From the NCBI GenBank assembly GCA_020635535.1, contig JACJZP010000013.1, positions 1-64,000 on the forward strand: a stretch of DNA of 64,000 nt, given 5' to 3'. The position numbers were made by a program, and so were the translations under genes. Under the pieces are notes generated by a model. That model worked only from the letters and a program-made list of their open reading frames with translations. It had not been told where the DNA came from and did not search any database. Shown piece by piece: positions 53,001-61,609 of this stretch; position 1 is the first letter of the stretch; every line of letters starts with the position of its first letter. The stretch comes from Flavobacteriales bacterium. GTDB lineage: Bacteria; Bacteroidota; Bacteroidia; UBA10329.

Positions 53001-55434
53001 TTCAGGCTGTTTAGCAACCGATACGGTTACTGTGGTTGTTAGTCAACTTCCTATTGCTTTTGCAGGCTTTGATCAGGGAGTGTGTGCAGGAAGCACCGCC
53101 CAATTGAACGCCTCAGGCGGAGTGAGCTATGAGTGGCAGCCTACCTCAGGTTTGAGCAACCCGAACATCGCAGCCCCCATTGTGACGTTCAGTTCAGATA
53201 CGGTCACCTACTGGGTAACGGTAACAGACAACATCGGCTGTGAGAACACCGATACGGTAACGATATGGCAAGAGCCATTGCCCAATGCGGTTGCAGGTCC
53301 GGACACCACAGTATGTGCAGGGCAGAGCGTACAGCTCACCTCCAGCGGAGGGACCACCTACAGCTGGAGCCCCGCAGCAGGACTGAACAACCCGAACGCA
53401 CAGAACCCTACCGCCACACCACTTACCACCACCACCTATACGGTAACGGTCGGTCAGCCTACAGGCAACCTGATCTTCAACGGAGATTTCAGCCAAGGCA
53501 ATGTCGGATTCAACAGTGATTACACCTACTATGACGGTCCACCGAACATGGGTGAAGCACTATTTTCAGTGGTGGCCAATGCCAACTCAATACACAACGC
53601 CTTTCAGGGAACAGGTCATACGGGCAATGCCCCGGTGGATAGCTTCATGGTGGTGAACGGAGCAGGCACCCCGAATCAGAACGTCTGGTGTCAGACCATC
53701 TCCGTATCGCCCAACACCGACTACTTCTTCGGAGCATGGGTAAGTACGGTTGTTGCCAGCAGCCCGGCCATTCTGCAGTTCTCCATCAACGGACAGGTAC
53801 TCGGAGCACCGTTCTCAGCACCTTTCAACATCAACAACTGGAGTCAGTTCTATCAGACATGGAACTCAGGCACGGCCACCACGGCCACCATCTGTGTGGT
53901 GAACCAGAACACCAACACGGGCGGTAACGACTTCGCGTTGGATGACATCACCTTCAGTACCTACTGTACCAATACAGCAGAGGTAACGGTCACCATCAAC
54001 CCATTGCCAGAGGCCGATGCAGGAGAGGATCAACAGATATGCTATGGCGATACCACCCAACTGGAAGGAGCAGGAGGCGTTACCTACGCCTGGGTGCCAC
54101 CGATCGGCATTGCGGACCCCACAGACCCGACCACCGATGCCTACCCGAACCTGACCACCACCTACACCCTGATAGTGGAAGACAACATCGGCTGTACGGA
54201 TACTGATGAGATGACCCTGACGGTGAATCCATTGCCAGCGGCCAATGCAGGTCCTGACCATGAGGTGTGTATAGGAGAAAGTGTCATCTTGGAAGGATCG
54301 GGAGGCACGATCTACCAGTGGACGCCACAGACCTACTTGGACGATGCCACAGCGCAGCTACCCGTTTCCACCGCAGAGCAGACCACCACGTACACGGTAA
54401 CGGTAACGGACAACAACAACTGTACGGACAGCGACTCGACCACTGTTACGGTGAACCCGTTGCCGATAGTTGAGGCAGGCCCTGACAGCATGATATGCGC
54501 CAACGGCAGTCTCGTTCTCCAGGGAAATGGAGCGGCAAGCTATGCTTGGACCCCGCTTATCGGACTGAGCGACCCACAGAGCGCCACCCCCACGGCATCA
54601 CCACTGAGCCCGACCACTTACTACGTAACAGGCACGGACATCAACGGCTGCATCGGTTCTGACTCGGTCAGTATTACCATATTTGGGATAACAGCTTGGC
54701 CTGACAGTGTGATCTGCCAGAACGATAGTGTGCAGGCATTTGTAAGTGGAGGTGTTTCGTTCAGTTGGAGTCCTTCTGAAGGCGTTAGCGATACTGCTTC
54801 GTCATCACCGTATCTGAGCCCATTCAATAGTACAGCATACACGGTTACGGTTTTGAGTGCGTATGGATGTGCGGCTTCTGCGGAGGTTGATATTGATATT
54901 CTGACGCTTCCTGTATCTGGATTTACGGCTGAGTTTGAACCAACTTGCGATGGCATCTATGCCGATTTCAGTAATACATCGGAAAACTCAGAAACATTCT
55001 ATTGGAGTTTCGGGGATGGGGGGACATCTACCGAATTTGAACCAACCCACACATTTGAGCCGGGGGTGGGTAGCATTGTAACGTTGATCACCTACAACAA
55101 CGATAGCCTATGTGTCGATTCGTCCGTTGTTGATTTCTCTGGGCAGTGGTTCGGTAACGATACCATCGATATCAAGTACGGAAATGTATTCACTCCGAAC
55201 TATGATGGAATCAATGATTGCTTCAAACCTGGGTTTGATGGACGGTTCAGCGACTGCTACGATCTAAAGGTTTATAACCGTTGGGGAGCACTTATATTCG
55301 AGTCTACTGGAGGTCAGAACCACTGTTGGGATGGAAGAACCAAAGGTGGAAAGCCTTGCGATGAAGGAACTTACTACTACATTGTATCTTTGAAAGGTTA
55401 TGAGAATCATGGGTATGTTACCCTGATCTACTAA
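50005..55434 (+). CDS. Giant adhesin-like protein, T9SS type B sorting domain
   Basis: 1809 residues starting at GTG 50005 with signal peptide MKRFLLLLIPFLLLGTLRLSA, then THIVGGELVYTYLGG as in many Bacteroidota gliding adhesins. One PKD-like domain (about 310-380), then about ten Ig-like repeats of 75-85 residues with AGPD..C.G..V.L.A.GG..Y.W.P..GL.DPN and TTTYTVTVTD..GC. Two modules with NGDF.xGN.GF..DY and WCQT.SVSPNT (about 680-860 and 1155-1310) look like carbohydrate-binding folds. The C-terminus NVFTPNYDGINDCFKPGF, YNRWGALIFES and WDGRTKGGKPCDEGTYYY is the gliding-motility-associated (type B) sorting domain. Residues 1072-1518 are shared at DNA level with the next gene. Confidence 0.93.
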   Translation: MKRFLLLLIPFLLLGTLRLSATHIVGGELVYTYLGGSQYAITLIVYRDCLSGQAAFDNPAAIGIFNSSNTLVQDLNFTLDSVVTLQSTINSSCVTAPNNVCTEAGYYTEIVTLPPIVGGYTIAYQRCCRNAVVQNIVDPGNVGATYVATIPGSESQPANSSPIWSNLPPLYVCANLPFQFDHSAFDLDGDSLVYSLCTPYEGASSTAPQPNPPSSPPYTPISWQAPYSLNDMMGGVPLTINPQTGQLNAVPNAIGTYVIGICVSQYRNGILLGETRRGIQINVVNCQAPVASPDDLNEIIPNSFINCTEYVEFQASSSSGFNILWDFGDPTTTSDQSTNATTSWTYPGPGSYDLTLVVYNPINPSDPLCTDTVVQTITVQDTVIPDAGPDVATCPGIPVQIGAAAIPGWTYQWSPTTGLNDPNSSQPTASITGQITYVLTATDAVGCTGSDSVTVSLLPNTSANAGPDVQICSGDSIQLQASGGVDYQWSPNQFIDDVNISDPNVFPPSDQAYVVSVTNADGCIGTDTVLVQLFQSVLTVSSDVTICVGDTTQLSVAGAITYAWSPVTDISDPNIADPEVWPSTTTTYVVEAVDANGCEVTDSVVVSVQPLPLANAGQDVEICVGECVPLQASGGDSYAWSPSIGLSDPNSSNPTACPDSTTTYVVTVTSSLQGSGQNLVVNGDFELGNIGFTTDYTEFVLNPPPPPNITFGQYVVVDDLADIQQSWSGLGDHTSGTGNFMVADGATTPGQNFWCQTVSVSPNTWYDLSAWIATVFVNPNSQVATLRFTVNGTPVGNDFVAPWPFNQWQEFSATWYSGSATTATICMTDLVTVGSGNDFALDDLFFGPQTPGCSSTDTITVTVNPLPAVNAGADQTLCFGQTVQLTASGADTYLWYPGTGLSDSTVFNPNAQPSLPTEYVVEGTDANGCSNTDTVFVDVFLVDAIGDTVICIGDEAQLSVVGGVSWSWSPTTGLSDASVQNPTANPTTTTVYTVTADDGSGCLATDTVTVVVSQLPIAFAGFDQGVCAGSTAQLNASGGVSYEWQPTSGLSNPNIAAPIVTFSSDTVTYWVTVTDNIGCENTDTVTIWQEPLPNAVAGPDTTVCAGQSVQLTSSGGTTYSWSPAAGLNNPNAQNPTATPLTTTTYTVTVGQPTGNLIFNGDFSQGNVGFNSDYTYYDGPPNMGEALFSVVANANSIHNAFQGTGHTGNAPVDSFMVVNGAGTPNQNVWCQTISVSPNTDYFFGAWVSTVVASSPAILQFSINGQVLGAPFSAPFNINNWSQFYQTWNSGTATTATICVVNQNTNTGGNDFALDDITFSTYCTNTAEVTVTINPLPEADAGEDQQICYGDTTQLEGAGGVTYAWVPPIGIADPTDPTTDAYPNLTTTYTLIVEDNIGCTDTDEMTLTVNPLPAANAGPDHEVCIGESVILEGSGGTIYQWTPQTYLDDATAQLPVSTAEQTTTYTVTVTDNNNCTDSDSTTVTVNPLPIVEAGPDSMICANGSLVLQGNGAASYAWTPLIGLSDPQSATPTASPLSPTTYYVTGTDINGCIGSDSVSITIFGITAWPDSVICQNDSVQAFVSGGVSFSWSPSEGVSDTASSSPYLSPFNSTAYTVTVLSAYGCAASAEVDIDILTLPVSGFTAEFEPTCDGIYADFSNTSENSETFYWSFGDGGTSTEFEPTHTFEPGVGSIVTLITYNNDSLCVDSSVVDFSGQWFGNDTIDIKYGNVFTPNYDGINDCFKPGFDGRFSDCYDLKVYNRWGALIFESTGGQNHCWDGRTKGGKPCDEGTYYYIVSLKGYENHGYVTLIY
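53218..54557 (+). repeat. 1340-bp block shared with next adhesin gene (copy 1)
   Basis: Matches 58554-59893 at a constant offset of 5336 bases; in every line I compared the two copies are identical. Flanks on both sides are still homologous but differ at many positions (first differences at 53217 and 54558). It codes the same residues in the same frame in both genes. Confidence 0.93.
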
Positions 55435-55445
55435 ACTTCATTGAT

Positions 55446-58400
55446 ATGTCGAATTTTGGAGTTTGGAGATGGCCGTTGGTCATGCTCCTTTTGCTTGTAG
55501 CTGTTGTAAATGTATTCGGAGAGGGTAACCCGAGGTTTGTAGAGAACAAGGGTCAGTATCCTGAACAGGTTCATTTCAAGCTTCGGGTTGCCAATGCCGA
55601 TCTGTATTTCGAGACTGGCGCGCTAACGTTTAATGTTTACGACCCTGAGGTTTTTGCGGATCATGCCGAACACCATCACAAAGGCTCTGAACCCGAAATG
55701 GGGCACGCTTACCGCATGCATTTTCTTGGGCATGATCCAAATGCTGATGTTCATGCAACAGGTGAGAAATATCTTGACTATCAGAATTTTATTCTGAAGA
55801 ATAGATCAGTTGGCCACGTCAGTTCGTTTGATCGAATTGAATACAATGAAATTTATCCGGGTATTGATATTGATTACTTCGGGTATGAAGGAAATCTGAA
55901 GTATGATGTGAAAGTGGCAGCAGGTGCCGATCCTTCTCAAATTCGGATGAAATATGAAGGAGTCAATTCCCTGAAACTGCGAAATGGGAAACTCATTGTT
56001 GAGAATAGTGTCAACTCCGTAGAGGAATCCATTCCGTTGGCGTATCAAAGGATAAATGGTCTGAGAGTTCCTGTTGACTGTCGGTACAGATTGGAAGGTG
56101 AAATAGTCTCGTTTGAGTTTCCTAATGGTTATGATCAGAATCTGGAACTCGTTATTGATCCAACACTCATTTTCTCAAGTTATACTGGCTCAACTTCAGA
56201 CAATTTCGGATTTACCGCAACCTATGATGCATCTGGTGCGCTTTACGGTGGCGGAATTGTTTTTGGAGGTGGTTATCCGTCTACCCTTGGTGCCTACTCA
56301 ACGAGTTTCAGCGGTTTGATCGATATGGCGATTTCAAAATTCTCGCCTGACGGAAGTACGCTGATCTATTCAACATACATCGGAGGTTCAAGTGCCGATG
56401 TTCCGCACAGTATGATTGTAAACAGTCAAGGTCAATTGGTGGTTTTGGGCAGCACCAGTTCGTTGAACTACCCAACAACTTCAGGTGCGTATGATACCGA
56501 TTTCAATGGTGGTGTCGCGATTAACTATACCTCCAATGGAACCAATTTTCAGAATGGATCCGACATAGTGGTTTCGGTTCTAAGTGCTGATGGTTCGGCT
56601 CTTATCGGTTCTACGTACTTGGGAGGTTCCCAGAATGACGGCTTGAATCAGGACACCGACCTTGCCTACAATTATGGAGACATTTTCCGTGGCGAGGTTA
56701 TCGTTGATGATCTGGACAATATCTATATCGCCTCAAGTACAGGTTCTTCCGATCTACCAGTTACTGCTGGAACCATCGGGCAGACACTGTCTGGTAATCA
56801 AGATGCATGTGTTGCCAAGTTCAGTCCTAATGTGTCTACGCTCATTTGGTGTACATATTTAGGAGGAGATGGTGCTGATGCAGGATATTCAATGAAGCAC
56901 AACTCTTTGAATGAGTTATATGTTACTGGAGGTACAGAAGGGCAGGGATTTCCAATTGTTGGCTCTACGCTCAATACAACCTATCAAGGTGGGCAATCAG
57001 ACGGTTTTATTGTTCGGTTGAACAACAGTGCCACCTCAATTGTGGGTAGTACATTCATTGGAACTTCCACCTACGACCAGTCTTATTTTGTGGAGGTTGA
57101 CCATGATGATGATGTGTATGTATATGGTCAGTCTGAGGGAAATTATCCTGTTGTGGGAAGTGTCTACTCTAATCCGAACAGCAGGCAGTTCATTCAAAAG
57201 CTGTCAGCCGACCTGAGCACGTCCATCGTATCTACCGTATTCGGTAATGGAAGTACAGGGATCAACATTTCTCCAACCGCATTTCTGGTTGATGTCTGCA
57301 AGCGGATCTACATAGCTGGATGGGGTGGGGGAACCAACAACTTTTGGAATAACACAACCAATAACACTTTTGGTCTTCCCACAACTCCGAACGGATTCCA
57401 GTTGACTACAGATGGAAGTGATTTCTATTTCATGGTGCTGGAGGCCGATGCATCTTCACTGCTTTATGCCACCTTCTTTGGTGGTAATGGAGTAAATGAA
57501 CATGTTGACGGAGGTACGAGTAGGTTCAATTCTGCTGGAGTAATTCACGAAGCAGTTTGTGCAGGTTGTGGTGGAAGTGATGCTTTTCCAACTACGCCAG
57601 GAGCGGTTTCCAACACCAACAATAGCCCGAACTGTAATCTCGGGGTTATCAAACTCGACCTTGAGGTTCCACTGGTCGATGTCGGTATCAATTTAGATAC
57701 GGTTCAAACAGGTTGTGTTCCGTTCACTTTACAGTTCATTGCAGACACGCTCATTGCTCCTGAATTCGTGTGGTACTTTGGAACGGGAGATTCATCAAAC
57801 GCGGTAAATCCAACCTACACGTTCAATGTTCCTGGCACATATGAAGTGTTGCTGATAGGTCGCAATACAAACTGCGATGGTGCTCAATTCGTAGACACAG
57901 CTTCGGTAATGGTCAATGCCGTTACAAACAGCGATACTGTAAGTGCAGGGCCCGATCTGTTCATGTGTCCTGGAGATACGGTGCAGTTGGATGGCTTCGG
58001 GGTGGGAACTTTCAGCTGGATGCCAGCCGCTTTTGTTTCGGATCCGAACGCTGAAGACCCGTTGGCTTTCCCTGATGTGACCACTGAATTTGTGCTTCAG
58101 CTGTTTGATACGGAAGGCTGCTCCGCATTCGACACAGTGCTTGTAGAGGTTGCTGGTCTGAGTGTGAATGTCTCTGCGGATACGACCATTTGTATTGGAG
58201 ACACCATCAACTTGAACGCATCTGGAGGCATCAGTTATGCTTGGTCCCCGAATTCTGATATCAGCGATGTAAGCATTCCGAATCCAGAGGTTTGGCCAAG
58301 CTCAACAAACACTTACTTTTTAGATGTAATAACTTCCGATGGCTGCGAAATCACGGAATCTGTTCTTGTCGCAGTTCAGCAATTACCCAATGCATTTGCT

Positions 58401-60776
58401 GGCTACGATCAAGGCGTTTGTTCAGCTGGCACCGCCCAATTGAACGCTACAGGTGGAGTGAGCTATGAGTGGATGCCTACCGCAGGTTTGAGCAACCCGA
58501 ACATCGCTGACCCTGTTGTAACGTTCAGTTCAGACACGGTCACTTACTGGGTTACGGTAACAGACAACATCGGCTGTGAGAACACCGATACGGTAACGAT
58601 ATGGCAAGAGCCATTGCCCAATGCGGTTGCAGGTCCGGACACCACAGTATGTGCAGGGCAGAGCGTACAGCTCACCTCCAGCGGAGGGACCACCTACAGC
58701 TGGAGCCCCGCAGCAGGACTGAACAACCCGAACGCACAGAACCCTACCGCCACACCACTTACCACCACCACCTATACGGTAACGGTCGGTCAGCCTACAG
58801 GCAACCTGATCTTCAACGGAGATTTCAGCCAAGGCAATGTCGGATTCAACAGTGATTACACCTACTATGACGGTCCACCGAACATGGGTGAAGCACTATT
58901 TTCAGTGGTGGCCAATGCCAACTCAATACACAACGCCTTTCAGGGAACAGGTCATACGGGCAATGCCCCGGTGGATAGCTTCATGGTGGTGAACGGAGCA
59001 GGCACCCCGAATCAGAACGTCTGGTGTCAGACCATCTCCGTATCGCCCAACACCGACTACTTCTTCGGAGCATGGGTAAGTACGGTTGTTGCCAGCAGCC
59101 CGGCCATTCTGCAGTTCTCCATCAACGGACAGGTACTCGGAGCACCGTTCTCAGCACCTTTCAACATCAACAACTGGAGTCAGTTCTATCAGACATGGAA
59201 CTCAGGCACGGCCACCACGGCCACCATCTGTGTGGTGAACCAGAACACCAACACGGGCGGTAACGACTTCGCGTTGGATGACATCACCTTCAGTACCTAC
59301 TGTACCAATACAGCAGAGGTAACGGTCACCATCAACCCATTGCCAGAGGCCGATGCAGGAGAGGATCAACAGATATGCTATGGCGATACCACCCAACTGG
59401 AAGGAGCAGGAGGCGTTACCTACGCCTGGGTGCCACCGATCGGCATTGCGGACCCCACAGACCCGACCACCGATGCCTACCCGAACCTGACCACCACCTA
59501 CACCCTGATAGTGGAAGACAACATCGGCTGTACGGATACTGATGAGATGACCCTGACGGTGAATCCATTGCCAGCGGCCAATGCAGGTCCTGACCATGAG
59601 GTGTGTATAGGAGAAAGTGTCATCTTGGAAGGATCGGGAGGCACGATCTACCAGTGGACGCCACAGACCTACTTGGACGATGCCACAGCGCAGCTACCCG
59701 TTTCCACCGCAGAGCAGACCACCACGTACACGGTAACGGTAACGGACAACAACAACTGTACGGACAGCGACTCGACCACTGTTACGGTGAACCCGTTGCC
59801 GATAGTTGAGGCAGGCCCTGACAGCATGATATGCGCCAACGGCAGTCTCGTTCTCCAGGGAAATGGAGCGGCAAGCTATGCTTGGACCCCGCTCATCGGA
59901 CTGAGCGATCCACAGAGCGCCACACCAACAGCATCACCTCTGAGCCCGACCACTTACTACGTAACAGGCACGGACATCAACGGCTGCATCGGATCCGACT
60001 CGGTCAGTATTACAATTTTTGGAGTGGCTGCGAATTCAGGAAGTTATATCATCTGTTTAAATGATAGTGTTCAGGCCAGTGTTTCTGGTGGCGCTGGTTA
60101 TGTGTGGTCACCTGCTATAGGAGTTAGCGATACGGTTTCTTCAGAACCATATTTGAGTCCTACCGTCTCAACGGATTATATCATTTCAGTGATCAGTCAG
60201 TTCGGATGTGTGGCGCAAACCGAGGTGAATGTGCAGGTGTTGAGTTTACCGATTGCTGCTTTCAGCGGAAGTTTTGATGCAACCTGTGATGGTGTTTATG
60301 CGCTGTTCGATAATCAGTCGAATAATGCACAATCATATTCTTGGAGTTTTGGCAATGGAGAAACCTCTTCAGATTTTGAACCATCGCAGGTGTATGAAAA
60401 TGGGGCAGGACCAATTGTAACGCTCTACGCTTACAATAACGATTCGCTGTGTGTTGATTCCATCACAATTGACTATTCAACACAATGGTTCAGCAATGAC
60501 AGCATTGAGATTGAATACACCAATGTCTTCACACCCAATAATGATGGCCTGAATGACTGCTTCAAACCGGATTTCGATGCACGGTTCAGCGAGTGTTATG
60601 AGCTGAAAGTGTTTAACCGCTGGGGTGAACTGATCTTTGAGTCGGTTGCTGGACAAGAACATTGTTGGGATGGAAGAACCAAAGGCGGTAATATGGTTCC
60701 AGAAGGAACTTACTACTACATCTCGGTTATACGTGGCATAGATCATGCTGGGTATGTGCAGGTGCTTTACGAATGA
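55446..60776 (+). CDS. Giant SBBP/Ig-like protein, T9SS type B sorting domain
   Basis: 1776 residues, signal peptide within 1-27 (LVMLLLLVAVVNVFGEG). N-terminal DUF7948-like domain (30-240: NPRFVENKGQYPEQVHF, FDRIEYNEIYPGIDIDYFG). Then an SBBP-type beta-propeller (about 240-690) with units STYIGGSSADVPHSM, STYLGGSQNDG, CTYLGGDGADAGYSM and ATFFGGNG. A PKD-like domain near 770-820, Ig-like repeats, the block shared with the previous gene (1037-1483), and a type B sorting domain (NVFTPNNDGLNDCFKPDF, FNRWGELIFES). Exported and surface-linked by T9SS. Starts 11 bases after the previous adhesin and overlaps the M15 gene by 4 bases, so the three are probably one operon. Confidence 0.93.
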   Translation: MSNFGVWRWPLVMLLLLVAVVNVFGEGNPRFVENKGQYPEQVHFKLRVANADLYFETGALTFNVYDPEVFADHAEHHHKGSEPEMGHAYRMHFLGHDPNADVHATGEKYLDYQNFILKNRSVGHVSSFDRIEYNEIYPGIDIDYFGYEGNLKYDVKVAAGADPSQIRMKYEGVNSLKLRNGKLIVENSVNSVEESIPLAYQRINGLRVPVDCRYRLEGEIVSFEFPNGYDQNLELVIDPTLIFSSYTGSTSDNFGFTATYDASGALYGGGIVFGGGYPSTLGAYSTSFSGLIDMAISKFSPDGSTLIYSTYIGGSSADVPHSMIVNSQGQLVVLGSTSSLNYPTTSGAYDTDFNGGVAINYTSNGTNFQNGSDIVVSVLSADGSALIGSTYLGGSQNDGLNQDTDLAYNYGDIFRGEVIVDDLDNIYIASSTGSSDLPVTAGTIGQTLSGNQDACVAKFSPNVSTLIWCTYLGGDGADAGYSMKHNSLNELYVTGGTEGQGFPIVGSTLNTTYQGGQSDGFIVRLNNSATSIVGSTFIGTSTYDQSYFVEVDHDDDVYVYGQSEGNYPVVGSVYSNPNSRQFIQKLSADLSTSIVSTVFGNGSTGINISPTAFLVDVCKRIYIAGWGGGTNNFWNNTTNNTFGLPTTPNGFQLTTDGSDFYFMVLEADASSLLYATFFGGNGVNEHVDGGTSRFNSAGVIHEAVCAGCGGSDAFPTTPGAVSNTNNSPNCNLGVIKLDLEVPLVDVGINLDTVQTGCVPFTLQFIADTLIAPEFVWYFGTGDSSNAVNPTYTFNVPGTYEVLLIGRNTNCDGAQFVDTASVMVNAVTNSDTVSAGPDLFMCPGDTVQLDGFGVGTFSWMPAAFVSDPNAEDPLAFPDVTTEFVLQLFDTEGCSAFDTVLVEVAGLSVNVSADTTICIGDTINLNASGGISYAWSPNSDISDVSIPNPEVWPSSTNTYFLDVITSDGCEITESVLVAVQQLPNAFAGYDQGVCSAGTAQLNATGGVSYEWMPTAGLSNPNIADPVVTFSSDTVTYWVTVTDNIGCENTDTVTIWQEPLPNAVAGPDTTVCAGQSVQLTSSGGTTYSWSPAAGLNNPNAQNPTATPLTTTTYTVTVGQPTGNLIFNGDFSQGNVGFNSDYTYYDGPPNMGEALFSVVANANSIHNAFQGTGHTGNAPVDSFMVVNGAGTPNQNVWCQTISVSPNTDYFFGAWVSTVVASSPAILQFSINGQVLGAPFSAPFNINNWSQFYQTWNSGTATTATICVVNQNTNTGGNDFALDDITFSTYCTNTAEVTVTINPLPEADAGEDQQICYGDTTQLEGAGGVTYAWVPPIGIADPTDPTTDAYPNLTTTYTLIVEDNIGCTDTDEMTLTVNPLPAANAGPDHEVCIGESVILEGSGGTIYQWTPQTYLDDATAQLPVSTAEQTTTYTVTVTDNNNCTDSDSTTVTVNPLPIVEAGPDSMICANGSLVLQGNGAASYAWTPLIGLSDPQSATPTASPLSPTTYYVTGTDINGCIGSDSVSITIFGVAANSGSYIICLNDSVQASVSGGAGYVWSPAIGVSDTVSSEPYLSPTVSTDYIISVISQFGCVAQTEVNVQVLSLPIAAFSGSFDATCDGVYALFDNQSNNAQSYSWSFGNGETSSDFEPSQVYENGAGPIVTLYAYNNDSLCVDSITIDYSTQWFSNDSIEIEYTNVFTPNNDGLNDCFKPDFDARFSECYELKVFNRWGELIFESVAGQEHCWDGRTKGGNMVPEGTYYYISVIRGIDHAGYVQVLYE
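58554..59893 (+). repeat. 1340-bp block shared with previous adhesin gene (copy 2)
   Basis: Second copy of 53218-54557. The direct repeats are in the same orientation and frame, 5336 bases apart; recombination between them would delete that length and join the two genes in frame. Confidence 0.93.
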
Positions 60777-61495
60777 GATTTTTTCTGTCTGTATTCTTCA
60801 TTTCTTTCTCAGTTTCGGTTTGCGGGCAGTCGGTCGATTCGTTGCAATACGTGCTCGGACGGTTCGATTATACCAAGCATGCCGATTTTGTGAAGATTCC
60901 CTCGGCATACGCCAATAAAGATGGAATGTACTTGAGGAAAGAAGCATTGGACGCATTCAAACTCATGCGGCAAGCAGCGTTGAAGGATGGTATAGCTCTC
61001 ACTATCATTTCCGCCACGCGAAATTTTGACCATCAGAAACGCATTTGGGAGGCCAAATGGAACGGACAACGTTTGGTAAATGGCCAGAATCTGAGAACTG
61101 CCATTCCAGACAAGGCAGCACGCGCCAAGGAAATTCTGAAGTATAGTTCCATGCCTGGAACTTCCCGTCACCATTGGGGAACAGACATCGATATCAACTC
61201 ACTCAATTCCAGTTATTTCAAAAATGGAAAAGGCAAAAAAGAGTACGAATGGCTGCGCGACCACGCTTACGAATTCGGTTTCTGCCAAGTGTATTCCCAA
61301 AAAGGAACAGACCGACCGAACGGTTACGAAGAAGAGGAATGGCATTGGAGTTACATCTCATTGGCTAGAGCCTTTCTCCGGCATCATCAAAAGAATGTAA
61401 AGGCAAGTGATGTTTCCGGTTTTGATGGAAGCGATGCTTTGCCGCTTTCCGAAGTATCAAAGTATGTAAATGGAATTGCATCAGAGTGCAAATAG
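60773..61495 (+). CDS. M15-type D,D-carboxypeptidase-like enzyme
   Basis: 240 residues, signal peptide MRFFLSVFFISFSVSVCGQ. The zinc-peptidase pattern of family M15/VanY is intact: SRHHWGTDIDIN with H133 and D140, and E..WHW with H191 in EEEEWHWSY. ATRNFDHQKRIWEAKWNG precedes it. It likely cleaves peptide bonds in peptidoglycan stem peptides in the periplasm. Its ATG overlaps the adhesin stop (ATGA), so it is translationally coupled to a surface adhesin. Confidence 0.88.
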   Translation: MRFFLSVFFISFSVSVCGQSVDSLQYVLGRFDYTKHADFVKIPSAYANKDGMYLRKEALDAFKLMRQAALKDGIALTIISATRNFDHQKRIWEAKWNGQRLVNGQNLRTAIPDKAARAKEILKYSSMPGTSRHHWGTDIDINSLNSSYFKNGKGKKEYEWLRDHAYEFGFCQVYSQKGTDRPNGYEEEEWHWSYISLARAFLRHHQKNVKASDVSGFDGSDALPLSEVSKYVNGIASECK

Positions 61496-61609
61496 CAGTC
61501 GATGAAACCGCCTGTTGCAAGTTTTCACTGCTTCTATAAATACGATGTTTAACGTAGCATCGGTGAGATATTCGAAGTGTAAAATTGTGGAAACAATTAA
61601 CACAAGAAC

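Noticed and set aside
53218..59893. Insertion sequence or transposon as origin of the identical blocks
   Set aside because: The blocks encode adhesin repeats in frame, have no transposase, no terminal inverted repeats and no target duplications, and the flanks are homologous.
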